A stretch of 64,000 bases of DNA, taken from Epiperipatus broadwayi (Eukaryota; Onychophora; Udeonychophora; Euonychophora; Peripatidae). The stretch's first letter is position 1, and each line of letters starts with the position of its first letter. The position numbers were made by a program, and so were the translations under genes. Shown piece after piece: positions 10,400 to 22,459 of this stretch. The notes under the pieces are model-generated. The model did not search any database and was not told the DNA's origin. It saw only the letters and a program-made list of their open reading frames with translations. Where the stretch lies: NCBI GenBank assembly GCA_028023455.1, contig JAQFVV010000027.1:8985845-9049844 (forward strand), read 5' to 3'.

Positions 10400-11150
10400 T
10401 TTATTAAAAACATTACAATCTTGAAATATGTATTTTCTCTTAGTCAAAATTTAATCCAATTCTGCTGTACCTTCATTTGGATCCTTCCATGTCTATTTCC
10501 TTTTAACATTTTTCTCAAAAAAAGAATTCATAATATAAATTTTTGCTTTTTCTGCAAACTCCACAAGTCTATGTCCTCTCTCATTTCTATTACCTTAACC
10601 AAAATTACCTACAGCTTTTTCATCTTTCATTTGTTTACCAATTCTAGCATTAAAGTCTCCCATAACAATTTTAAAATGTTGTTTTCTCTGATCAAAAGTC
10701 TTTTGTACATCCAAATAAACATCTTCTACTACTTCATCACTATGAGAACATGTTAGGACATAAACCTGAATCATCTGCAATTGGTATCTGCTATTAAGTT
10801 GTATAACAAATTTTGCCACTCTGTCTGATACACCATCAGTCTCAACAATGTTGTTCTTCCACTTTTTATTTATAATGAATCCTACTCCACTTGTATTTTC
10901 AATATTTGTGCCTTTATAGTAGAATACATGTCCACTCTTTAAAACAATTGTCTCTTCATCTTTTCTTCTAACTTCACAAAGTCCAATAATGTCCCATTTA
11001 ATATAAGACAGTTCTTCTAATTATTGCAATCTTCCTTTATTTGAAAGTGATCTGCAGTTGTAAGTACCTAAATAAAAAAGTCATCATCAAAAGGCAGTCT
11101 GGGTCCACTATCAGGAGATTCTTAGCACCCTCCACCTTGTGACTTTATAG
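10400..11150 (-). mobile_element. RTE-like LINE endonuclease domain, inverted 5' piece
   Basis: The minus strand encodes an apurinic-type endonuclease domain. IVMGDFNARIG near 10637-10670 is the catalytic GDFN motif. QLQMIQVYVLT precedes it, and further upstream come GVGFIINKKWKNNI and GLCEVRRKDEETIV in shifted frames. After GDFN the frame continues towards WKDPNEGTAELD and ends near 10415. This is the N-terminal half of a LINE ORF2. The RT half lies head-to-head on the plus strand from about 11395. Frameshifts and stops make it dead. Confidence 0.8.
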
Positions 11151-11195
11151 CCTCCTGGGAATAAGGGCCATGATTTATTTTTTGTCTGTCATAAT

Positions 11196-11217
11196 TGTAT
11201 ATATATATATATATATT
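11196..11217. repeat. TA microsatellite
   Basis: TA run close to the junction between the two halves of the LINE. Confidence 0.9.
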
Positions 11218-11394
11218 GGAAAAATATTTATCATTTACACAAACATTCATTCTGCCTTATCAGTCAATAATCACATAGTAATAGCAGCTGTAACAACAAG
11301 AACATGTGGAGTGGACATCAGGAAATTTGCCCTGCTCAATTTCTTTAAGGACACCAAGAGGAATCAAGAGTCTTCTTTCAGATAACAGCAAACT

Positions 11395-12680
11395 CCTACC
11401 ATCAATTAGTAAGATGTAAGATATGTGTTAATGCAAAACTAGAGAGACATAAATTAGTAAGGAAAACAATATTTACAGTTAATATTCATAATCTTCAGAA
11501 GCACTCTAGTGAATTTAGATTAGAACTTACAAATCGGTTTCAAGTATTAATAGATTTTGAACATGATTCAGATTTGAATGAAATTAATAAGAAAATAACT
11601 GATACACTTTTAAAAACTGCAACCAAGATAGCTGGTAAAAAAAAAAAAGCAGCAATTGACCAATAAAATTTCTATTGAGACTAGAGAATTTATGAAGAAA
11701 ATAAGGAATATGAAGATATACAAAAATGATGCATTAAAAAGGATTGAATACCGTGAATTCTGTAAAATGGTGTGGAAAAGTGTTGAAAATGATATAGGAA
11801 AGTATAACTGCGAACTAGCAAGGAAAGCTGTAGAAGAGAATAAAAGAGAATGAAAGTCTCAAGAATGTAAAACAACATTTTGGTATTGGTAGGAAATTTA
11901 TATCTGCAATAAAGAAAAAAGATGGAACTATGACTAAAAAGAGAGATGACATCATAAAATGTGTAGAAGACTTCTATCAAGAATTATATAGTAATAAAGA
12001 ACAAGTACCTCCTATATCTATTATATCTTCCAGTTGTCCAGAATTTTAAATGAAGAAGTGAGACATGCAATTAAATGTATGAAGAAAGGAAAGGCTCCAG
12101 GTAATGATGGAATTATAATTCATATATTAAAAAAAGCAGGTGAAGAAATAGATTTTTTTTAGCAAAGTTATATGCCAAATGTCTAAATGATAACGATGTA
12201 CCAGATGATTGGAAGAATGCAATATTAATATTTAAAAAAGATGATAAAGAAAATATTAAAAATTACAGATGTATTAACCTTTTATCAGTTTTATACAAAA
12301 TTTTTACCAAGATAATTACAACTCGTCTACAGAGAACCTTGGATTTTCACCAACCAAGAGAACAAGCCGGATTTAAAAGTGATTTTAGTATAGTAGATCA
12401 TATCCAGCTATTGAGAGAAGTTATAGAAAGGACAAATAAATATGAGTTGTCATTATGCTTTGGATTTGCAGATTATGAAAAGGCATTTGATTCTATAAAC
12501 ATTTCTTCAGTGATTAAAGCAATGGATCATCAAGGTATAGATCCAGGATATTGTCATATTTTAAAGACTATTAGAAGAAAGAGGCAAAAATATCATAGAT
12601 CAGGCCCTAATGATAAAGGTAAAATCCAGAAAGCAGTCTGGAGATGGGATTTAAATACTAAAGATACAAATTTTATATAA
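11395..12680 (+). mobile_element. RTE-like LINE reverse transcriptase, truncated
   Basis: Reading across several frameshifts: ELTNRFQVL (about 11525), the stretch ending ARKAVEENKRE (11656-11853), MKKGKAPGNDGIIIHILKK (about 12078-12140), KNYRCINLLSVLYKIFTKII (12255-12315), and EQAGFKSDFSIVDHIQLLRE followed by FGFADYEKAFDSI (12339-12680). These are RT motifs in order, up to the first catalytic Asp block (DYEKAFD). The YADD block and thumb are missing. The endonuclease half of the same kind of element is inverted immediately upstream, consistent with one insertion with a 5' inversion. Dead copy. Confidence 0.85.
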
Positions 12681-12689
12681 AAAAAACCA

Positions 12690-13330
12690 CGGTTTACTCA
12701 ATCAACACTAGATGGCATTAGATTTATGGAAGGTAGGAGAAAAAGGAATACAAGTTAATATATGCTATAAGAAAAGGGATTAACAGTGAGTTTTTAAAAC
12801 ATGGAGCAAAAGCCAAAAAGGCTAAAGAAATTTATAAGTCATGGGTGAACATGCCTTTTGGCCAGTAACTAATGAAGATCAACTTAGACATTGCACCAAA
12901 AAATCTATTAGAAGTTACATGATATTCATTTAGATGGTAATACAAGTATGTCTTAAGTGTGAACTTATAGAATAAAGCAAAGTCTTTAACAAAATGATAT
13001 TTAGAACCTTAAACTTAAAAAACACATTAGTTATTCATAAACCAAAATAGTGGCATAGTAATTCAGGGATCTTTAGAATTTGAGACAAACAGTCTATTAA
13101 ACTGAACTATGTAGGATGTTAGGTAAATATTATTGGTGTGAGAAGCAATCAAAATCTCTGGATAGTTTCCCTCTATATTTTTATTTTATTTATTTTACTT
13201 AGTAACTAATAAAGTAGATAGCTTTCTTACTAATATACATTACATTAATAATGTGGAAAAGGAGTATATTGAGTGCAATAGTGTTTATAGATTCTTCTGA
13301 ATTATATAGTAATTGAGTTTATGTTAATTA
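12690..13330. other. Unassigned AT-rich DNA
   Basis: 12690-12890 has an open, protein-like look in several frames but no motif I can name. The rest is featureless. Confidence 0.4.
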
Positions 13331-13369
13331 ATATTTATCTCTATATGTGGCGCTTTATTCAATCTTAAA

Positions 13370-14690
13370 TGTTGTAAATAAAGAGGAACTAGGATTGGTA
13401 AAAATAATTAAAGTGTTTGGTAAAGAATATAAAGATGATCATAATTTTAAAGAGATATATTTAAAGAATTAGGTACAGAATTTCATAGACAGATTGTGAC
13501 AGAAGATGAGAAATAGAAGGGCAAGCCTAAATTGAATAGATTCAACAATATCTTAGAAGAAGAATTATATGAGTGTTTATTTTGAATTAATAGGAATAAC
13601 AATAAAAAATGGGGAAAAAATACTTTAAAAAGAATAAAAAAGAGAGAGAGAAGCATGCAAGAATGCAAAGAGATTGTTAAGAAAGAAATGGGAGAAGAAA
13701 AAAAAGTTAGGTAAGATAGCTTTTTAAGAATATAAAAAAATAATTATTAATGATCATATCATAGTTTAAGATCTTCTAATATTAGTATAAAGTAAATTTT
13801 AATATTTCATAAAGAAATGAAAAAAAATGATTTAATATATTCATGTGACCATTTCATGACACTTAAGATTGGCTTATATAACTATGTTTAAGAATAAGTT
13901 GGGCATTCTTATTTTCTCAAATTCTTTATCTTGTGTCTGAAATGAGAGTATCCTCACACTTAACATTGCTGATTTAATATTATAGTATGGCACAAAGGAG
14001 GAATGATTATTACCTTCTAAATAGAAATAACTATTAATAAATTCAAGCCAGACAATAGAATGAATTTAATAAGAAGCTAAGGAGGACATTACGGAACAAA
14101 AACAAGAATTGTAAAAAATAGTAGATATATATAAAGAACTGAAATAAGAAAGAAAAGGTAGTTATATTGTTAAATGCAGAGCCGGATGATAGGTAGAGTT
14201 TAAACAAAAAAAAAAGACAAAAGGATTAGATGGTGCATAACTGAAATAATAATAGGTATGGAAAAATGTGCAAGGACTGATTTAAAAGAAAGTGCCCTGC
14301 ATAGATTGGTAAAATAATATAGTATCAGATTCTGGAAGTCCTCAAATCGAAAATTCTCAATCTTCCACCGTTCAAACTTCTTATGAACTTCTAAACAATA
14401 AAGCTATTCATTTATTTCTATTTTAAAGAGTAATAAAATCATATACTGTATAGTAATAAAATACCAGAGTAGAAGGATATTAGAATTAGACAGTATATAA
14501 AAGAAAAAATATTTTAGGTCATTAGCAAGCTATGGGCCAGTCATAATAACTTCCATAATTGATATTAATATGTATATACATCTTAATAGATATGGTTAGA
14601 ACTTAGATGAAAGACAATAAGATTTTAGGAGAAATTCAGAATAGATTTCATTCAGGGAAAAGGATAAAACTAATTGACTCATTAATATTC
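13370..14690 (+). mobile_element. Degraded LINE, upstream part (RT fingers)
   Basis: Many stops, but at about 14530-14680 the plus strand reads NYGPVIITSI, then LNRYG, LDERQ and FRRNSE. This resembles the NYRPVSLT...LDERQ...F.RN.S block of LINE reverse transcriptases. The continuation with the catalytic block resumes at 15650 after two insertions. I join the two parts by order, strand and family look. Upstream parts (13370-14450) are A-rich and only weakly coding-like. Confidence 0.55.
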
Positions 14691-14699
14691 AGTTGAATG

Positions 14700-15245
14700 G
14701 AATGGAAACATCATATGGTGGTCTTTTCTCTATGCTTGCACAAGCGATGAGAACAGTAGGATCCTCCCCCCCAATAATGGAGGCTAGTACAAGCTCTAGC
14801 AAGCATAAAGAAAAGGCAATCATGTGATGCTTTAGTGGTTTAATAACAATACTATCCAAAGGATAAAAATGATTATGGTTAATAAAAATAATCAAAGACA
14901 CCAAAATATATCAATACTGAACTGGTTTCAGATCTGTATGACCATACAGGCAAATTGGCTTAGATTAAAACCAATATTATGTTTCTAAATTTGGACTGAT
15001 ACTCTTATCATTTACAAAAACAGTTAAAGACAAGTACTGGAAGGGTGCATTAGCTCCAAAGATTCAAGCACACTGCTCCTAGTTCTAAAGCATTTCATTA
15101 ATGAAATCCATAAACTAGAAAGCAATCTGGGGATATTGGATGGGAAAGCACTGGATAGGGAATATAATATACAATCTTATAGCATCTATTGATAACCAGA
15201 GCTTGCACTATTATGAGGGGGGGGTTGCTACTATTAATTGAAATG
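14700..15245 (+). repeat. Family A hammerhead repeat, old copy inserted in LINE
   Basis: Runs in register with the family A unit: the GGTTTAATACC-like block, the GATTATGG-TTATTAAA block, the CAGATCTGTATGACCATA block, then a ribozyme relic at about 15090-15140 with core TTAATGA instead of CTGATGA. Stem I block CTGGGGATATTGGAT is kept. Strongly diverged and surely inactive. Confidence 0.6.
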
Positions 15246-15285
15246 ATTTGTAAGGGGGAAATCATTACTTATAGCATTTTTAGAT

Positions 15286-15645
15286 ATGTGTTGTGATAGA
15301 GTGGATAGATCATCATCAACAACCATTATCAATCCACTGCAGGATGAAGATCTTCAATCTTTAGATTCTCTTCTCCACATCACCCCTGCACACTTTCTTA
15401 TTTCATCCATCCATCTCACACATGGTCTTTTAATCCAGTTTAAAATTTTAAGTGTCCCATCTCTTCTAGCAATATGTCCAACCCAACTCCAGTCTTTTAA
15501 TTTTTTCAATGAGGTCAGTAACACCTGTTTGTTCTCTTACCCATATATTGCCTTTACGATCTCTTCTTGTTGCTCCCAACATGCACCTCTCCATACTTCT
15601 TTGAGTGGTCTGAAGTTGTACAGTTTGTGAAGGCTTGAAAATGAT
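15286..15645 (-). mobile_element. RTE-like LINE C-terminus and 3' end
   Basis: The minus strand reads WSWVGHIARRDGTLKILNW, then KRPCVRWMDEIRKCAGVMWRR in broken frames. This is the C-terminal segment (W.GH.AR...W...RW.D.I.K..G..W) of RTE-like elements. Its 3' end carries a short TGATGATGA tail near 15311-15330. Similar plus-strand copies are at 36570-36740, 53520-53960 and 57735-58060. It interrupts the LINE of 13.4-16.85 kb. Confidence 0.75.
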
Positions 15646-15649
15646 TGAG

Positions 15650-16850
15650 TCTTTACAAGGATATTTTTTTATTTAAGGATCAATTGGAGAATATAGAACC
15701 ATTAAATGTTAAATTAGATTGAGATAGTAGTATCCATTGCCATCTTTATGGATTATTTTATTACTAGGAGGATTATTAGTTGATAGAGACAAGTTTGAGA
15801 ATATCATAGAGATTCTAAGAGTGGGAGAACCAGAAGAATATTTAATGACAGTTCTCTTTTTAGCGGATATGGCTTTTTTTTTTTTTTTTTGCAAATAATA
15901 TAAAAGATATAGAATTGTTATTGGAGAAAGAGGAAAATTAAATTCAGTGATGAGGAAAAGTCTAAGATAGTGATAATAAGTGGAAGAGTAAAATTGAAGA
16001 TGAAAAATTGAAGAAATCGGAGGTATTTCATTAAATGACAAAAATAAATAAATATGCAGACTGGTGAAAATTGAGAGAAATATATAAAAAACAACTGAAT
16101 AGTTATTGATTAAAAATTTGATATACAGTATTATTCTAATATATTATAAATACAAGGTGGTTTGGAAGAGGGTGAAGGTACTTGTTTTAATATTAGAAAA
16201 CGAAGCACTTTACAGGCTCAGACTCAGAAATATTTAGATAATATTCCAAAAGAAGTAGATAGATATGTATTACTCGGTGTGAATAGCAAACGAAATTCAA
16301 GGAGAATCGGAATGAATTTTTTTTTTTTATTGCGGAAAATTAAAAGCAAAATAGAAATGTTTGAAAAACTAATTTATGAACGAAAATAGATATTTTACAA
16401 AATAATATTTAATTAGTTTATGTGGAGAAACACTTTGGGCAAGAAAGATTTTATATAAATGGGATAAGTATGTAGAGAATATATTACACATATATAGTTG
16501 TGAGATATTGTTAAAAGAGAATAGGTAAATTAATTAGAAAAAAAGCAAACAGCTACGGAATGTAGTTTAGTTTGACATTATAGAAAAATATATATGCGAT
16601 GTAAAAGTGCTATGATAACACTAGAGGGAGCTTACTGTCAATTAGTGCAAGAAAGATCGGGAGGCGGGGGCTGGGTGGAGATAGTTAATTAGGAAAAGGG
16701 CAAAAATATAAGGATTTGAATTATAGATATGGTTTGTATAAAACGACAACTAGTAGGGGAGTACTGAACTCTTATTTTGGAATGTAGAATAACTGAATTA
16801 AGAAGATCAAAACAAATTACATGAGTAAAACCATAAATGTAAAGGAATTT
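15650..16850 (+). mobile_element. Degraded LINE, downstream part (RT catalytic block)
   Basis: At 15851-15874 the plus strand encodes LFLADMA, one base short of the LFADDMA catalytic block of LINE reverse transcriptases. It is followed by NNIKDIELLLEK and WKSKIEDEKLKK. At 16162-16389 an open frame continues with VDRYVLLGV...KIKSKIEMFEKLIYERK, similar in position to the RT thumb and connection. Further on the signal fades. I read it as the rest of the LINE begun at 13.4 kb, split by nested insertions. Confidence 0.6.
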
Positions 16851-17600
16851 ATAGAAAAAAGATTTTTTTTGTTTGTCAACATGTTTTATTAAAATGCGAT
16901 TGAAAAAATGAATCGGTATCGCAAAAATGATTTGGAAATAGCAGATTTATTGTGGTATGTTCTGGAGAGAGAAAATATAGCATAAACATAGAAACTTCCG
17001 ATTCTTATAAACTGAAGCTGTTTTTCATTGCATCACATTATGTGGACTTAATTTTTAAAATCTAGGGGAAAGATGCAAAGTGGGAGGGTGTGGGAAGAGG
17101 TAGAAAATGAAAATTTTTAAACTTTTTTGTTTTTTATGAGTGCTTTCGTCCTCCGAACTTCACGATATCACAAACGCTCACAGCACAGAAACTCAAATCA
17201 TCCAATCTCATTATGAATGCATTTCATAAAGGATCTGCTGTGTCCATAACTATGACTGGGCGACCAGCAAACGAATATACAATAAAACTCGACAGAATGA
17301 CAGCACATATATTTAGCAATAGTAATTTATTAACAATTTGGAAAAACAATTACTAATTTTTGTCCATTTGATCGAGCTTAATTCACTGATTAATTATTAA
17401 ATAGCGAATACTGTTTATACAATTAAGGAAAAGCTATTAATTAACTTTACCTTCATCAGGTGACCCAGAGGAACTAAATACCCGAATCTCTATATCAACG
17501 TTGACAGCTCTATATTCTTCCATCACTTATGCAAGTGAAGCTTATTATTATTGTAGCTGAACTTACAAATAATAATTGCCCATAAGCGCATCTGAGCTTC
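16851..17600. other. Unassigned DNA upstream of the Penelope-like element
   Basis: 17140-17330 is less AT-rich. A CCTGATGAAGG string on the minus strand near 17448-17460 resembles the start of a hammerhead core, but no GAAA and no stems follow. The stretch may be the 5' region of the PLE; I could not align it to other copies. Confidence 0.35.
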
Positions 17601-17629
17601 ATAGTAGAATTTTTTTAATTGATGGATCA

Positions 17630-18770
17630 AAATATTGCAGGCACATTTAATGGTAAATGAATGAAGGATGGTCAATGGGCCTCCCAATAAGTGTGATAAT
17701 AGCTAGTATTTTCCTCAATCATTTTGAAAAGCAGATACTGACTAAGTACTACGCAATTGAACCAAAAATAATATATACTTGATATGTCGACGATGTATTT
17801 ATAGCGGCACCAGAACAAATAAGGATTTTCAAAAAGAGCTGCAAACACAAACCTCCTTAACAATTAACTGCATACTAGAAAACCTCCAGAACAATGTTAA
17901 ATATCTGGATATTCAAGTTCATAGAGACCCATACCAACTTACCTACGCCATGATAGTCAAGCTATTGGAAATTCGAGGATTTATACATCCAAACTCGAAC
18001 TCACACAACTCACATAAATTGGCTGGACTCACATCCTTCCTGCATAGAAATCACAGACTATGCAAATTGGAAGCCGACTGCAAAAAGAATCTCACAAATT
18101 ATATTAAAGAATCTGGAAAATAATGGATTTTCACACAAAATTATCTACAAAAAGATTAGGCAATTTCAAACTAAGCTAACTGACACGGTTAGAAACAATA
18201 AACCAAGAATGCTGCTACCTTACAGACCATCAATTGCTAGGAACTATTATAAAATATTTGTTGAGTCCTCCGAACTAGGATTCCACACCCCACCTACAAC
18301 AAACAGAATGATAAACCATACCAAAGACAAAATACCTTCTGATCAAATAGCCCAAGCAGTTTATAAAATTTCATGCCCAATCAATGGATGTAGAGCGGCA
18401 TATTATGGAGAGACCCATGCCAACATTACAACAAAAACATCTCAACATCATTATTTGTATAGGAGAGCTATAAATAATAATGAAAACAAATCCATATTCT
18501 TTGAGCACTAAAAAACAACAGGCCATATGTTTAAACCCTCTATGGCAAGGGTACTGAACGTAATGATATGAAAGATTAAGGAGGCATGCTTTATTGCAAA
18601 TGACAACTATGCAATAAACCAAAAAGAATCGTGCTTTACAATTTCCAGAAATTGATCTTTATGAAAGAAAACTTTGCATAAATTACCGCTAAACCTTGCT
18701 TAAAGTAGGCTATGAATATGGAGACTTAAGTTCTCTGAAACCGCCTAGCCATATAATTCTTTTCTAATAA
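17630..18770 (+). mobile_element. Penelope-like element: RT and GIY-YIG endonuclease, degraded
   Basis: From about 17660 the plus strand gives PISVIIASIFLNHFEKQIL and then YVDDVFIA (17781-17804), the catalytic block of the RT. The frame 17779-18123 covers the RT end with shifts. From 18209 comes LLPYRPSIARNYYK, followed by QIAQAVYKISCPINGC and YYGETHANITTKTSQH. This is the GIY-YIG nuclease core with the CCHH-like cysteine pair of animal PLEs, ending in KEACFIANDNYAINQK. Order RT then GIY-YIG fits canonical PLEs. At least three stops or shifts make it inactive. Other partial copies are at 5385, 37440 and 49560. Confidence 0.85.
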
Positions 18771-19005
18771 TAATAAGCTTCACTTTTTTGTGGAAAGCAC
18801 AATTTAAAACTTACCACTCAAAGGTGAAGTAAAAAACAAGGATTTTATTTAAAATTATATTAGGAAAATGATTTGAAAAAGTGAAAAATAATTCTGGATA
18901 AAAGAAAAATACCTTTACAGAATAACAAATTATGTGACTAATATTCATGATTTAATTTGTTAGAGGGATTGGCACCATAGTGTATAAATTACTCTCACAT
19001 TTGTC
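18771..19005. other. AT-rich spacer
   Basis: Nothing recognised. Confidence 0.5.
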
Positions 19006-19009
19006 TTAT

Positions 19010-19112
19010 ATGGTTGGCTCACTAGTGGAGTCCAGACTTTATAAATCACATTCATTTCTGTGGGATTCGAACTTCTTTATAAATGCCGAGCAATAAAATC
19101 ATTTATTTTCCT
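19010..19112 (+). repeat. SINE3-like tRNA-derived repeat, diverged
   Basis: Ends with a block like CTT.ATAAATGC.GAGCAATAAA.TCATT, also found at 14370-14410, 58790-58860 and 62300-62340. GGGATTCGAACTT inside resembles a B box. Diverged; orientation follows the 58735 copy. Confidence 0.4.
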
Positions 19113-20200
19113 ATTGCCTTTGAAATTTTGAGACGTGCATGTTGATTATATCAAATTACTTCTTGTGAAGTTCTTTAAATATATTTACCAATTAGTCTGC
19201 GACTTTCAAGAGGTAGTAATTAATTCAAAAATAGGAAGGTAATTAGACCAATCCATTTCGGATGCCATAATTGGTCTGCTGCTTTTAGTTTTTCCTGTTA
19301 TAGTGATCATTATAAATCATCATTTTTTCAGGCCTCTTAAAATTGTTCAATGTATACACCCCTCCCCTCCCACCACACGTTATGTACACACACACACACA
19401 ACTTACCTATATAAATTGATTTTATCTTCAATATTATATCAGTTTTACAATATTGATTTATATAACTTCTGAGAGCCGATGTATAAACGTTATGAAAAAT
19501 ATTTAACATTAGTTAAAAATTAACGAAAAAGAAAACAACAAAAATAAACAGGTTTTAATAGTAAAATGCAACGCGAATCTGAAGATAGATGGCAGCACTG
19601 TATTTTCTTTTCCGTTATCTTTTTTCAACCCCCCTCCCCAACAATTCTCAAATTTTAATGGAATGATTGTAGGATTTTACCAATCAAAATTTCGTTTCTA
19701 ATTTCTGTAAATGTATACCAATCTAATTATGCTTTATTTATTGGTAGCGTCAGATATATATATTTTCACAAACTATAGGAATAAATCCAAACAGTTCTAC
19801 TCGTAGGAAATGGAAGTCAAACTAAATCCAATGAAATATTTAGCATCATGTACTAATACAATGAGCCAATTGTAACGGAAAACTGCGTTAGAAGATTTGC
19901 TGCCAACTTCAATACAACATTATGTGTTTGAAAACTTGATAAAAGATCTACATTTTTACATATATTGAAAATACCACGTGTATCAAGAAACAACAATTTT
20001 ATTGTTTTTTGCCTGAAAGTTTATGATGACGCCATTTTAATTGCATTTTATATATTCAGCTATTTCCATCATCCGATATTAAATATTGAATGTTTTTAGA
20101 AAAATGTAACGTTATTTAAATTTTCAATTACATTCACCTGTTACTAATAGCACATAGGTTAGTATATGCACAATATTTCGAATAGTATTGTTCTTCACTA
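19113..20200. other. Unassigned DNA
   Basis: A CA microsatellite at 19387-19401 and a C-rich tract at 19628-19642. No gene or repeat recognised. Confidence 0.5.
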
Positions 20201-20204
20201 ACCA

Positions 20205-20345
20205 ATTTAGCCCTGGCAAGGCAGGATGGCTGCTGATTAGAGCATTACCTTGAAATTCAGTATTCAAGAATCTAAAGATCCAGGTTTGATTCCCATGCTG
20301 GTACTATCACTCGTCAGGCCAGCCACATTTGGAAATAAAAGAATA
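20205..20345 (+). repeat. tRNA-derived SINE-like repeat
   Basis: A-box-like CTGATTAGAGC and B-box-like AGGTTTGATTCCC about 60 bases apart suggest a pol III promoter from a tRNA with a long variable arm. No second copy in the window that I can align with confidence. Confidence 0.4.
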
Positions 20346-20404
20346 CTAACAGTTAAATGTAATTGAAGATTTAAATAGTTACCTTTTTCTAAAGACATTC
20401 AATA

Positions 20405-20470
20405 TTTAATATACTCCAAACCAGTTTGACCTTTGCTTTCATCAGTAAACATTGTAATTTAAAGCTGAAA
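20405..20470 (-). ncRNA. Hammerhead-like relic
   Basis: The minus strand has TTTACTGATGAAAGC, identical over 15 bases to the complete hammerhead at 8526-8540. It is followed by a truncated stem II, AAAC in place of GAAAC, and a CTGGTT stem III/cleavage region. Stem I pairs only weakly through G-U. Probably a dead relative. Confidence 0.3.
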
Positions 20471-20678
20471 TTAATTTTATTATTCATCTAGTGACTATCT
20501 TTTATTGTTTTATATGATTCAAGCTAATGGTCTGAAATCCAAAAAAAAACTAAGATTTTGATCCAAAGTCAACTCACTTGCACTACCACATAGATCTGAT
20601 ATCAAATCAGTTTATGTATATTTTCATGTCAATTTTATATTAATTTCAGGATAACTTTTATCATTTTGCTAGGAAGAA

Positions 20679-21110
20679 ACAATATCACATGACTTGCATT
20701 TTTTTCATCTTATTTTAGAATAAGCATAATGAGAAAGTCATGTGATATTGTTGCTGGTATTATTTTTTTCAAGCCAAAGGCTAGAAGCTGAACTTATAGC
20801 TGGTACAAAATTGAGACCTACCAAATATATATAGAAACTGACCTAGTGTCAGATCTATAATTATGCAAGCAGGTTGGTTTGGGTTCAAAACATTAGGACT
20901 TTTGGATTTCAAACAATTAGTTTGAATAATAAAAAGTACTATTAGATACACATAAGTATATTAATTCCAGATTAAAACCCTAGCCAACACCATTAACAAA
21001 GGCAAAATCCACAAACAGGTCTAAGATTGGGAATGTTTTGAAACTAGGCCACATGGCTCTAGAGTAGAATAAAAAGAACTGCTCTTAAGAGAAGAGACCA
21101 GAATTGAGCA
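20679..21110. repeat. Diverged family A-like repeat with terminal palindrome
   Basis: 20679-20716 and 20723-20757 form an inverted repeat around ATATCACATGACTT/AAGTCATGTGATAT, the family A end in both orientations. 20760-20950 then follows family A linking sequence (CAGATCTATAATTATG, GGTTTGGGTT, TTTGGATTTC). No ribozyme core survives. Confidence 0.4.
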
Positions 21111-21539
21111 TATGCCACCAAGGAATTCTAAAGTCAAATAAGTAATAGGTCCCTCTTTTATAGAATACCATTCTTATTCTTGTGATGGGCAGGAATAAGT
21201 TTGACCCCCCAATTAATATTTTCATTTCAAATTATTCTGGGATGACCAATTCTTTGAAAGCATAATCTTCATATGTATTTTATAAGCAAATTAATTATAA
21301 AATATGTGGATATTACCATTTTTATTTTCAAAGCACATGTAATTGGTATTTCAGTTTGTTTTTGCAAAAGCACAAAACATTTCTTATGAGAGAGGATTAA
21401 TATCTTGTTTAAATTAAACATATTTTTACAACTGAGCCCTGAGGTAATAAGCCCAAATGCCTTCAATAGAATAGATTGAAGTTGTTTTAGCCATTGTCAA
21501 TTTTTATGAATGCAGGGATCATCATAAGTTTTGAAGCAT

Positions 21540-21880
21540 CTTTTTATTGGGTAGTTTATCTGAATATGTTGAGTTATACACTGCTGATCTTAAGTTTGCA
21601 TTATTTTCTCACCTGAAACATTTATCAGAACATAAAGAGAAGTGAGCATATGGCTGATCTCATGAGGACTTTTTGTTTTAAACTAAAATGGTGTAAATAT
21701 CAGTCAAATATTAACAATGATTTATTCATCACAAATATTGTCTTGGACTCTCGAACAGTCTTATATGATTAATATAAGACTGCACAGTAAGGTTTAGAAC
21801 AGAGGTAGAGGAATGGGCTTTAGAATCCAAAGGATAGGTGGACCATAATCAATTCTATCATTTCTGGGGCTTAAATTTTA
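21540..21880 (+). repeat. Repeat H, copy 1
   Basis: Shares a block (GAATGGGCTTTAGAATCC... then ATAATCAATT) with 29060-29140, and neighbouring pieces also correspond. Nature unknown. Confidence 0.35.
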
Positions 21881-22289
21881 TGTGAATTTTCATCCGAAGT
21901 ATCATTCAATTATTATTATTGGAGTATTAGCGTTTGTCTTATCCTGGAGATAACTAAAGTTATGCTGTAGCTATCCAAACTTGATAAACATGACTTAATG
22001 CAGCTAACACGTAAATTCTTATTGGCTTTTTTTTATATATATATAATCAATACAGCTACTGAATAGGCATGCTACAACTAAAATATTAAACATAAATGCT
22101 AACTACTAGCCTTCATCCCTAAGGTATTCAATTTGCACCAATAGATTTCAGGCAGTGGTCTTTGTTCCATTTATAACATCCATGATATAACCTAAGATTT
22201 GAATACTCTTTGAACTCTGACTTAACTTCCTTGTATAGTTATGGTTATTGGCTTGGAAGGCATAAAAAAATGGATGTCAAATTACCAAA

Positions 22290-22450
22290 ACTAGCCCAAG
22301 ATTTAGATATGACATTACCATCAAGGCTCTATTAATTTCTCAATCTTAGAATAGATGGCTCTGGTGTAGAGTAGAAAGAAGAAATTACTGTTTCTAATGT
22401 AAATGTTGAAAGTAATATTTAAAATCATGTGATGTGTGTATTATTTTCAT
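22290..22450 (+). repeat. Old repeat related to 21010-21100 and 42990-43110
   Basis: Shared pattern TCTCAATCTTAGA...GATGGCTCT.G.GTAGAGTAGAA...GAA. It has the same layout as the segment 3' of the family A ribozyme, so it may be a distant relative. Confidence 0.3.
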
Positions 22451-22459
22451 ATGCCAAGG

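Noticed and set aside
10421-10756. Plus-strand ORF of 111 codons
   Set aside because: It is the antisense of the LINE endonuclease, whose catalytic motif is on the minus strand.
15286-15630. Plus-strand ORF of 114 codons
   Set aside because: Antisense of an RTE-like C-terminus.
17449-17465. CCTGATGAAGG on the minus strand near the Penelope-like element
   Set aside because: No GAAA or stem partners follow, so not a hammerhead as it stands.
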